Source: Cerrena zonata
Lineage: Eukaryota; Basidiomycota; Agaricomycetes; Polyporales; Cerrenaceae
Length of the DNA: 64,000 nt
Direction of reading: 5' to 3'
Assembly: GCA_038087015.1 (NCBI GenBank)
Contig: JASBNA010000004.1
Location: forward strand, 1,240,001 to 1,304,000
Shown: positions 12,450-21,907 of the stretch, piece by piece
Layout: the number at the start of each line of letters is the position of its first letter
How positions within the stretch are numbered: the first letter of the stretch is position 1
Notes under the pieces: generated by a model
What the model was told of the DNA's origin: nothing
Seen by the model: the letters and a program-made list of their open reading frames with translations, nothing else
Database searches by the model: none
Position numbers and translations under genes: made by a program

Positions 12450-14747
12450 CTAAGGATCATCACTCCATGACTCTATAGTATCATTTGATTGTTGACTTTG
12501 CGATGAGCAGGTGCCGAGTTCGACAGCGTCCTCGTCAGAGGGTGGTTCCTGGCAATTTTCTGAAGCCGGAATTGTCTTAGACATCCGGCTGCCTGCATTA
12601 GCACTTGATGTGGCGTGTTTAGCGACAGCAGAGGTGGTGTTCTCGGGAGGAACAGAGGTCTAACAGCGGTTTCAAAGTTAGCTGATGAGGGTGTCAGTGC
12701 GACAAAATAAAGTTTGCTTACTAGTAGGGTTGGCCGTTGAGAAATGCGTGGCACTGGGGACGGGTGGGGTACACGGTCTGGGTCAGGAGACATAGTCACC
12801 CGAGTTAGGCTGTTCTCCTCCTTAGTTTGATTCCGAAGTGGAGAGACATAGATCCCCGTCCCTGGTGCGAAGGCCGTTGTCGGTTGGGAACGAGTAGACG
12901 GCGGATCGGAGATAGCTGAGAAAGCTTGATTTATGTGAGTACCAGGGCGGGCGTTGGGAGAACATTGGCTGTTGTCCGTTTTTTTGACATGCGAAAGCAG
13001 AGTCCAGGATTCATCGCTCGTCCGAGATTGTTCAGTATCGTATCCAGAGGAGTTTTCATCAATGGTGGATGAATCATCCTCGGGCTGCAACTCCTCCAGG
13101 AGAATACGTTCACTTTTCCGAACCGGAGTGCGGGGAGGCGGCATTGCGTTGATATCACGATCGTAAGCGAAGGTAGTTTGTTTCGTCCAGAAGTTGTTCG
13201 TTTTTCTTGAGACCTCAGGGGTCTCAGGAAGTCCAATAGGCTCGAATCGACTCCACTTGAAGTCGACAGGACCATAGTCAAGATCTAGTCGATAGTCAGG
13301 CTCTTCCAGGGGATCGGAAGAAGGATCGCTCGGGTCTTCAATTGGATCGTCAAAGTAGACCCTGAAGCCAGGTGCCACAGGTGGTCGCAATATGGGGGAA
13401 TGCGTCAAAGGGGGAGTATGAGAGGACGGATCATTTTGCACTTGGATATCGGAAAGGGCCTCCTGGTAAGAATGAGTATATTTTCGATTCGATTCTGGTG
13501 ATAGAACATCAACTGGGGAGAAAGACGATGACCGAACGACATCTGAGAGTGAGTACTGATCTGGGTCAGATACTTCATTGGCGATGTCATACATCAAGTC
13601 GTTCGATGCAGAAGTTCTTGTGGCGGGGCTTGGTAGGTCATTTGGTGATTGTATGCGAGTAGTCTGGGCTGCGATGGGAGTATGAGTGGGCATGTCTCGT
13701 GCCGTTACGATAGATGAACGTTGTCTATCATTGTATGGGGTTCTAGTGTTCACGCGAGCATCTTGTGAATATAATACCTGGGGACAGGAAGGAGGCGCAA
13801 AAGCAGGACTGAAACTAGCAGTAGAGGGTCCTGGAGTAGTGAAGGGTACCTGTTTCAGCGCATTGGCCTGGTGAAGGAGCTCTTGTACAGGATCAGTAGC
13901 AAATTCAGTATCAAGAGAGCCGTATGAGCGTTAGTAGGAAAAGCATCAGCAGTTTGGTATGTAGTATCTTGATCATTAGAAGAAAGCGCATTAGTCGAGA
14001 GTAAATCGTTAGAATTTTGAGCAGTTGGTGGTCTGAACGCGAATATTTGCTCGTCATGAGTCGCAGGGTCGTCTACAGCACATGACTGGTGAGGGATATC
14101 CTGGTTCATTCTCGGCTCTGGTCGCTCTCTGAAGGCAATTGGCAAGGGCATTATCGACCGTAGAGGATGGTGTTGATCCAAAGAAGGAGACTGTTTCAAA
14201 AATCCATTGGGGAACCGGTTCCTTTGGTTCTGTAGAAGGTGTATGCATGATCATCGAGGTGTCATGGTCTAGTGTAGGAGGAGACAGTGGTCGGACAATA
14301 TCTGAGGGTATGTGCTTCTTGCTAGAAGCCTAGTATTCCGTGTGCGCGATCATTATATGCATCGACGGGAGTCCTGGGGATGTCATGACTTGCTATAGAG
14401 GATGATCCACTAGCCGAAGAGATAGCACGTTGTCGCCGAGATCGACTAGAGTCTACAGGGTTCGAAGGGCGATGAACAATATTTGCAGCTTCAATCATTC
14501 GATCATAACGTGCATTGAGACCTTCCGTTCTGCGACGCTTAGAGGGTCTAGCTGCATACCATGTTATTCGGATAAGTAACGCGTCGAATAGTCTCACAAG
14601 TTACACCTGGACATACCGAGAGAAGAGCTGTATTGGAGCAGTTTGAGGTTTAGTCCTTGAGAGGTTCTAAATAACAGCTACTTACGAAGTGCCAGATAAT
14701 GATTCGATGTCTGATGCAAGTGACATGGCGTGTGTCCTCGATGGCAT
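12450..14747 (-). CDS. Disordered Ser/Pro-rich protein, no known family (middle of the gene model unresolved)
   Basis: Supported parts: exon 1 at 14686-14747 (MPSRTHAMSLASDIESLSGT), an 11-nt microexon at 14617-14627, then an exon with a basic PSKRRRTEG motif. A probable GC-AG intron at 14330-14393 leads into a frame reading DIVRPLSPPTLDHD onward. The 3' part is a long exon from about 13890 to 12450, with an intron GTAAGC...TTAG (about 12660-12721) before an acidic end (ESWSDDP). Between about 14090 and 13900 the frame shifts and shifts back. This is either an intron with weak sites or a pair of indels. The protein is low-complexity, with RPSKRRR as a possible nuclear signal; no function can be assigned. 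An in-frame ATG at 14868 could extend the N-terminus. Confidence 0.55.
14617..14627 (-). other. 11-nt microexon
   Basis: Flanked on the minus strand by acceptor ATACAG and donor GTATGT. It is needed to join the reading frame of exon 1 (..SGTS) to the downstream exon (ARPSKRRR). Introns on both sides are about 58 nt. Confidence 0.6.
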
Positions 14748-15539
14748 GTTCAAACTGATTCGAAGGTTTGGATATAAAACCCATATAATACTGCTAGTAA
14801 GATTGAGGGTCGAGGACAGCCTGCGGACTTGACCAGCCGCGGCATAAGTGTGGTCAGTGTATAATGACAAGCTCGCGCTCAGTCAGAAGGATGGTCCCAA
14901 TTAGGTAGTTCGTACGAGACGAGCCCACTGCAGGCTTACTATCACCCTAGATCTTCTACTACTGCCTCCACTACTATTACTACCCTAAACTTAAAGTTAT
15001 ACAATGGACTCGAAATGTCTACTAACCGACTTTGCGCTTCCACAAACTAACAGGTTATAAATAGTGTTCAAACCTCGGACACGAGCCCATACTATACTCC
15101 GAGTCGTAAACTGGCCACTAGCGTAAAGAAAACAGTCTTCGAGACTACTCTAGATGCTTCAACATCTTGCTTTACTTGGAACTCGCGAGAGCCCCGAACT
15201 ATTTCAGTACCGACCCTTCTCTAGCACACATCTTGAGCATGCATGCATGCAAACGCCGTCTTATTAGCTTAATTGCTTGCTCCTGCTTCCGGTCTTGGTC
15301 ATGGGTTCGACAGTGGCCCGACTCGTCCCTCTAACAGCATTCGTGGATGGGAAAAATCGCTGTTCCGCCCACAATAATAGCGGGGAAATCAACACGTGAA
15401 CCTTGTCCCAGGGGGTACAATATGCAGCGCGATGTGCGTTATTGGTCACCTTGTGTCTGTGTCTGTTCTCTCCAGCGGCGGGCCTGGTCTATTCTTGCGA
15501 CGGAGTACCATGGAGGTCGTAATTGCAGCTTGGCGGGGA
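14748..15539. other. Intergenic region, promoter side of xylanase copy 1
   Basis: Contains a block at about 15481-15510 that resembles the block at 31783-31815 upstream of xylanase copy 2, and a TGCTTGCTC element shared with 31590-31605. No gene was recognised. Confidence 0.5.
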
Positions 15540-15547
15540 TATAAAAT
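15540..15547 (+). promoter_or_regulatory. TATA box of xylanase copy 1
   Basis: TATAAAAT, 53 bp upstream of the ATG at 15593. The paralogue has TATAAAA 46 bp upstream of its own start. Confidence 0.6.
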
Positions 15548-15592
15548 GGACGCTCCACAAGACTGTCGTGTCTCGTCGCACATCGTATCATA

Positions 15593-17021
15593 ATGATGAA
15601 GCTTCTCCCTGTTCTGTTGGCTCTAGTTGTCTCTGTCGTATGTGCTCCCTGAGGCCCAATCAAAATTAGGGTCTAAATGCTGTTGCGAAACAACATCGTA
15701 AACTGTATTTCGGAACTGCCACGAACAATGAAGAGTTCACAAACGACACGGCCTACCTAAACGTCATCAAGGACAGTCGAATGTTTGGCCAGTTGACAGC
15801 AGCCAATAGTATGAAATGGGTCGGTCTTCTTATTACACTAAAAACCTATGAATAGTGTCTAAATTTCAGCATAGGAAAACACGGAACCGAGCCCCGGCCA
15901 ATTTACTTTCGCAGATGCCGACCAATTCGTGCGATTTGCACAACGCAATGGTCAAATCCTTAGAGGTGAAGTAGATCCCCGAATTGCAATATCTATATCC
16001 AAAAGCCAATACGAATGACCTCATAGGACATAATTGCGTATGGCACCAACAGCTCCCAGATTGGGTTCTCGATGGTACCTTTACCGAATCCGAAATCCTC
16101 GCCGCTGTTGAACGACACTGTGGGACGCTAGTAGGACATTATCGCGGTCAAATGTAAGGTCTCGATCTGACAGAAACATTTTTTAATTTTGACATTTTCA
16201 TATTTCATCCAGTTGTAAGTCATTCCCGATGAACATTTAGCTTGAATACTCAATTAATGACGCACTTAATGCTTCCGAAGATTCCTGGGATGTCGTCAAT
16301 GGTTTGTACATCGCCCACTTCACATTTTGACATATTTTCATCTGACTTCACTTCCATGCAGAGGTCATCAATGACGATGGAACCTTCCGTCAAGACGTGT
16401 TTTTCAACACATCTGGTACCAAATATATCGCTGCAGCCTTCCGTGCCGCCAGAGCAGCAGACCCTCACGCCAAACTCTACGCCAACGATTTCAATATCGA
16501 AGGTCCCGGCCCCAAAGTGACAGCCTACCACAATCTCATCAAGACCTTAAAGAAGGAAGGTGTCCCCATTGACGGTATCGGTATCCAAGCTCACCTCATT
16601 GTCGGCCAACTCCCGTCTAACATTACAGAAAACCTCGAGTCTTTCACTAAACTCGGAGTAGAAGTGGCCTTGACTGAACTTGACATCCGTATGACGTTAC
16701 CTTCCACACCTCAACTACTCGCGCAGCAAAAGAAGGACTATGAAACTGTCATCTCCGCATGCAATGCGGTAAAAGGGTGTGTCGGCGTGACCGTATGGGA
16801 CTTTACGGATAAGTATTCGTGGGTACCTGGAACGTTCACTGGAGAAGGTGATGCATGCCCTTGGGACGACGTGAGTCCTCCTTCGTTTCCTTCTCTCGCA
16901 CAATTCGAATTTCTCGTCATCGGTCGTCCTATTAAGAGTTCTTTTGCTGATCATGCTGTTGGGTTAGAATTTGCAAAAGAAACCGGCATTCTTTGGCATC
17001 ATTGACGGCTTCAATGCTTAA
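15593..17021 (+). CDS. GH10 endo-1,4-beta-xylanase, copy 1 (5' end altered)
   Basis: Secreted xylan-degrading enzyme of glycoside hydrolase family 10, retaining mechanism. Motifs: NSMKW then ENTEPSPGQFTFADADQFV, HNCVWHQQLPDWV, SWDVVNE with the acid/base Glu, AKLYANDFNIE, and TELDIR with the nucleophile Glu; it ends FFGIIDGFNA. There is no carbohydrate-binding module. Introns sit at 16154-16212, 16215-16280 and 16302-16361, with a 2-nt microexon (TT, 16213-16214). Near the signal peptide, a stretch homologous to coding sequence in copy 2 has an in-frame TGA and a one-base shift. The frame survives only if a 32-nt GTATGT...ATTAG segment (about 15638-15669) is spliced out. It may thus be functional or a young pseudogene. 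Confidence 0.85.
16213..16214 (+). other. 2-nt microexon (TT) of xylanase copy 1
   Basis: Acceptor ..ATCCAG, then TT, then donor GTAAGT. With it, AT+TT+AT reads Ile-Tyr before S-W-D-V-V-N-E. Without it the catalytic exon is out of frame. The paralogue shows the same layout. Confidence 0.75.
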
Positions 17022-18504
17022 TTTCCGTCTCTCGATACGTCATGGAATAGTAAACACCACAGCTTGGGTCGTGAGATCCGTGTTTTTTTCTAGTGGAATG
17101 AGCAAGGTGACTTGTTTTGGAAGGAGCCCATTATGTCGGTACCGCGGTGTTTATGAATTGTTTAGTGGTTCTTCACCATGTGCTCCACCTATGTTTTCCA
17201 AATTCCAATATGTCTTCGGTTCGGTATTTCTACCGCCTACCTGGCTAAAACGAACTCAAAGAAAACATTCAAGCACGGAGAGCGCGTGGTTATGAATAAG
17301 ATAAGATTCCAGAGAAGACCTAAAAACAAAAAGGAAAACGTATCATGCAGCGAGAGGGGAGTTCTATGGTAAATGGTACATGACAATCGGGAACACAAGT
17401 TGATCAGAAGAAAGAAAAAACCGAGAATACTATCGATATCGTAAACAGAAGCTTGTGAAAAAGAAGTAAAGAAGAAGAAAAAATGGATTGGCAAAAAAAG
17501 AAATGGAATATGAAATTTGCAACAATTTGACCAACTCGCCACAACCCCCATTCTCTGCGTAAAAAAGTGAGAGGGAGAAAAGAATATGTCAATGAGCATC
17601 CGGGGTCTGATTAGAAGAGACGGAGGATGTTCAGAGGTTTAGAATGCACAATTCCGTGAACGGTTAGATGTTTGTATGTACGTGAAGGCGAAGCATAGAG
17701 GTATTCACATGAATAGGAGAGATGAGAGGACGGAGAGAGGGAGGAGGCATACACACAAACAACCCGACAACTTAGATAAGGAGATTGGAGATATATGATA
17801 CTAAGGTAATAGGATAAAAAGAGAGTGGGTTCATACTTTGTAGGGAAAAAAGGAAAAAGACCGAAAAGAGTGATTCGTGAGTTGGCGTCATCCCGCAAAC
17901 AGAAACGCGGAGATAGTTGAGAGGGAAAAATGAATGTGGTTGAACAAAAGAGTCAGAGAAATAATGCGGCGAGTGATAAGTCGGCGCGGAGACGTAAGAT
18001 AACGGGGGTTTGAGAGTAAGTTGTCGGAGGGCCGGAATTGAATGGATGTTTGTAAGGGAATAGGATGAGGATAGAGGGAGAATGTAGAAGAAGGAACGAA
18101 TTGGAGGTGAGGGGGGAGGAAAAGGCTAACAGGAAACCGTGGATCAAGGTCGTAATACATTGGATTGTAATATTTTGCCTTCAGAGGTTGGTAAAGAAAA
18201 CAAAAAATGTGGAATTTCCCGGTACGGTATAAAGATAGGTAGAGACGCGTGATTGAAGAGAGGACAAGGAAAAAGAGATGTATGTGGAACCAAATCAGCA
18301 AGGACGAAAGCGCTCCAATAGGGTGAGTATTGAATATAGGCAGATGAAGAGACGAAGATAGCGAGAGACAGAATATGAGAGGACGGCGAGAAAGTGGAGG
18401 GGGGAGGATGAGGGGACTGTGATAAGGGTCAGAATGTGCATCAAAGTGAAAACAGAGAAGACGACATCGAAAGAGGGGAAGCAAAAGTCAAAAAAACGGT
18501 TCGC
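17022..18504. other. Convergent region with a ~1.2-kb purine-rich (GA) tract on the plus strand
   Basis: From about 17260 to 18500 the plus strand is strongly biased to A and G, so the minus strand is C/T-rich. It lies directly 3' of CDC24 and probably forms a pyrimidine-rich 3' UTR of that gene. The long minus-strand ORFs here follow from the base bias and show no conserved motif. Confidence 0.55.
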
Positions 18505-21500
18505 TCATTGCACAAACAATGTCACTTGTTTCCCCTGGAACGACTCAAACGCCATCTGCACATCCTCTGTTGACCCTAGTGAGACCAAATCCCCATCCTC
18601 ATCTCTATACTTCACTCTCAGCGGTCCATCGTCTCTCCTGGGTCCACATAGCCGAATCTTCTTCCCTACTCTCTCCACAAGCTCGTTATACTCCGTCGAT
18701 GGCGGGACTTGAATCACAAAGATATCCTCATGGAAGTGCACCTTGACTTTAACCGGTACCGACAGTGAGAGCTGTTCCGCCGCCGACGAGACCACTTTAT
18801 CGAAGTGTTGCTGTTGGTGTGAATTCCTGCCATGTGCTCCTGCCAGTGACGAATCACTCGAGCCGTACGGCGTAATTGGCGATCCGCTATGTGGTGAATA
18901 GTCTGAGCTGTCCGGAACTGTCGATTGACTTGATCCGCTTCCCCGTCTGCTGTCCGTCGTGGAGCTCTGTGACCGTTCTGCCCACGGTGTTGATGTGGGC
19001 AGGGGTGGCGGAGGCATTTGTCGTGGGATGTATGCGCTTGGTTGACTCGCACTCCGCGAGCGCGTTGATGGAGGGAAGGGGTTTGGTTGTGGGCTAGGGC
19101 CGGTTGAGCGCACATCTTGACGGTATTCACTCCGCAATTTCGTAGAGCTGAATTGACTGCGAAGTGCATTCGGTCTCTGCGGAACCCCAGGGCCAAAGCT
19201 AGCATCCGAAGCAGGAGCTCTCGAGATTGACGGTCGGCCAGATAGCGGTGTCGGTGTTGGCGTTGTCGAGATGGCACTGTGCGGCATGACGGGTGAAACA
19301 CCATGACTTTGTCTCTGATGAGCATACGAGTCCATTCCGGCACCATTCGATCTTCTGCTGACAGGGGTCCCGCGGCCGGAATGGGGTACACTCGATGCTG
19401 GCGGGTAGTCTTCATAATCATCTTCTGGATCAAAGTCGAATCCGTTGTAGTATGATGGATGTCCTTGGTTGAAACTGCCCTGGGATGTAGATGTCGGAAG
19501 CCCTCCATCTTCATACATATGCGAACCAGTAGTGTATCGTGCGCTCTTGGGATAGGCAGGATGTGAAGGAAGGGAGGAAGGGCTATTGTAGCCGGTAGGA
19601 GAGTTGCTGTAGGAAGTTCCGTTGGAGAACGTAGACATATGCCGCTCGCCATAGCGATGATATTGAGGGTCGAGGGGCGGAGGCCCGTTACTGTAAGAGA
19701 ATACCTGGCGTGCGGCTGGCGCAGGGCTGGTACTATTAGGTACATTAGATAGCTGTTGTTGTGATTGAATACTGCGTAACGCCGTCTTGTCTGAGGTACG
19801 TCGGGCTACAACGTCTTCGATGAGGCGTTTGAGAGTGATTTCCCACAGACGGAGTTGTTCTTCATTACGACAACGTAGGGTAAAGTATTCGAGGTCATCG
19901 TCGCCCTTCCAGTATACAGCCAAGGAGTATGTACCTAAAGATAGCACGGCACACGATCAGTCAGCGTGGGGAGGGTGGAAGTAAGCAAGCGCATATACAC
20001 ACCTCCTTGAATTTTAGGGGTCGCGCTAGTAACATTATTAAGGAAAATACGGCCTTTGAGGAGTAAAGGAGTGGATTTCTTCTTGTTTCCGCTCGCACCA
20101 AAGTTCAGTGGTGACGGGGAATATTGCTTCTTGAGAATGGAGTTGCTCTTGCCGACCTTCTTGCTGTTGACAGATGGGGTGTATTCTTTGCAGCACAGGA
20201 TAATCTTCTCGAACAGGAATACGTGGTACTCTCTGTCCATATCCGACTTCGTGACGGTGAAGATGTCGTCCAAGAGCAGGTTACCAAAGTTGCTGATGTG
20301 GTGGCCTTTCCAGTCTTCTACTCGATTCTCGAGGTTCGTAACGGTGGCTCGGTTCTCCGCCCGTCTTTGCTCCTCATTCACCTTGTCCGGTGATTCGCTT
20401 CGAAGATGCGTGCCCAGCCTTGAGTTCTTCGAGATGGGCATACTCGGTGTTTTGCACTTGCTTGATGAGCGACTGCAGGAATGGTCAGAGCTGTCAGCTC
20501 ATGGTTCTGCGTCCTACAGGAATTATCATTGTGATTACTCGCCTCCAGGAGTAGCGGGTATTTGCAGACACGCTGGACCGGTTTGATCAGAAAAGCGGGA
20601 AGCTCAGACTTTACATTCAACATGCCATCCAGCGCCTGTGGAGATATGTTCGTATTTAGTTTCCAAATACGGCACCATAATAGAGAAAACATGCAGAAAC
20701 TCACCATCAGATGATGCTCCTCGTGCATAAGGATATCGCTAGCGTTGGTATAGTTGGCACAATAGGACTCGTATACAGCAAATTCTTCCTCCTATTGTTC
20801 CGAATGAAGGTAGGCAGAGATGCATAAATGCGTATATGTGAACCAAACAAGGACAAACAAAAGAGACAAACGCATGCGCCGCATTCAGTCATGGGCTTGT
20901 AAGACTTTACGAGGAAGAGGGTACTCACGAATTCGGTGAAGGCACTTCCCCATCGACGTTCCTGCCAAGGAAGCTCGTTTATACTCTCGAGCTTAATCAG
21001 GAACCGACGCTGGAAATTGAGAAGCTTGTTGAGATTCGGGAAAAGAAGATGGATAGTATCCAAGTCGATAGTGTTACTCTGGGCAAGAGTATTCGAATAT
21101 GACTGCATGACATGTGAGAATTGGTTACAAGGACAGAGTTGCCATATACATACCTGCATGGTTTCCAAATCCTGGACATACTTGCGTTCAGTGTACAACA
21201 ACTCCTTGGTAACGTTTGAACCGGGGTACTTGTCGCTAGGGCCTTCTGAGATCTCTGTAGGTAGGGAGTCGCTGGAGTCTTTGGCAGAGAATTCAGTGGG
21301 AGGTGACGAGGGGGGTGACTCGATGAAAAAGTCGTCCGGGATGTTATCTACGACAAGCGAGACGATGTTGACGACCTTCAAGCGGGTTCAAGCGTCATGA
21401 AAAATAAGGTCGATGCTGGTCGGGAAATTGACATACCTTGACGAAACCGTCAGTAGAACTACGGTCCCAGAGATCCGTTACAGTAAAACTCGGGCAACCG

Positions 21501-21907
21501 TCGATCTGACGAACACCCATTGCGAACTGGGCGATTGCGCGCTTTCTTGTTTTCTCGTTTGTAGGATCGAAATCGGTGGTCTGAACAGCGACATTCTGTA
21601 TGGGAGGGGGTAGTAGATTGAGGAGGAAGCAGAGGGGGACGCCGAGAGCAAAGCAGTCCCAGAGCTGGGTGACTGGGTCAGTTGACCGGCGTGCAGAGGG
21701 GGCATCTGAGGATGCAGAAAGAGCGAAATAGGGAGGAAAGCCTTCAACCCGCATCAAGCGAGCGCGGAGGGCAGAGCATTGCTGATAGAGAGACGTTGAC
21801 TGGGAAGCGGCCTTGTTGAGGAGGGTGTTGTTTGCGACGGGGATGTCGATGACGGGGCCTCCTGAGGTTGAGATGATAGACTTTTTGCGTCCAGCGGAAG
21901 TGGACAT
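18505..21907 (-). CDS. CDC24: CDC24-type guanine nucleotide exchange factor for Cdc42
   Basis: Activates the Rho GTPase Cdc42 for polarised growth at the cortex. The start at 21907 opens MSTSAGRKKS. Domain order: CDC24 calponin-like region (PVTQLWDCFALGVPLCFLLN, then TVTDLWDRS), DH domain (KELLYTERKYVQDLETM, then LLNFQRRFLIKLESI, then ELPAFLIKPVQRVCKYPLLLE), PH domain (FGNLLLDDIFTV, YHVFLFEKIILCCKE, LKGRIFLNNVT, YSLAVYWKG, EYFTLRCRNEEQLRLWE), a long Ser/Pro/Tyr-rich linker, and a C-terminal PB1 domain (KVKVHFHEDIFVIQVP, VKYRDEDGDLVSLGSTEDV) that binds the scaffold Bem1. Seven or so short introns interrupt the DH/PH half, while the linker and PB1 are one long exon. All family domains are present and in frame. 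Confidence 0.95.

Noticed and set aside
17888..18484. A 198-codon minus-strand ORF rich in Leu, Ser, Pro and Phe
   Set aside because: It arises from the C/T-rich bias of this strand, has no conserved motif, and sits right after the CDC24 stop.
18714..19745. A 343-codon minus-strand ORF
   Set aside because: It is the shifted-frame shadow of the Ser/Pro/Tyr-rich CDC24 linker, which is clearly coding in the other frame up to the PB1 domain.
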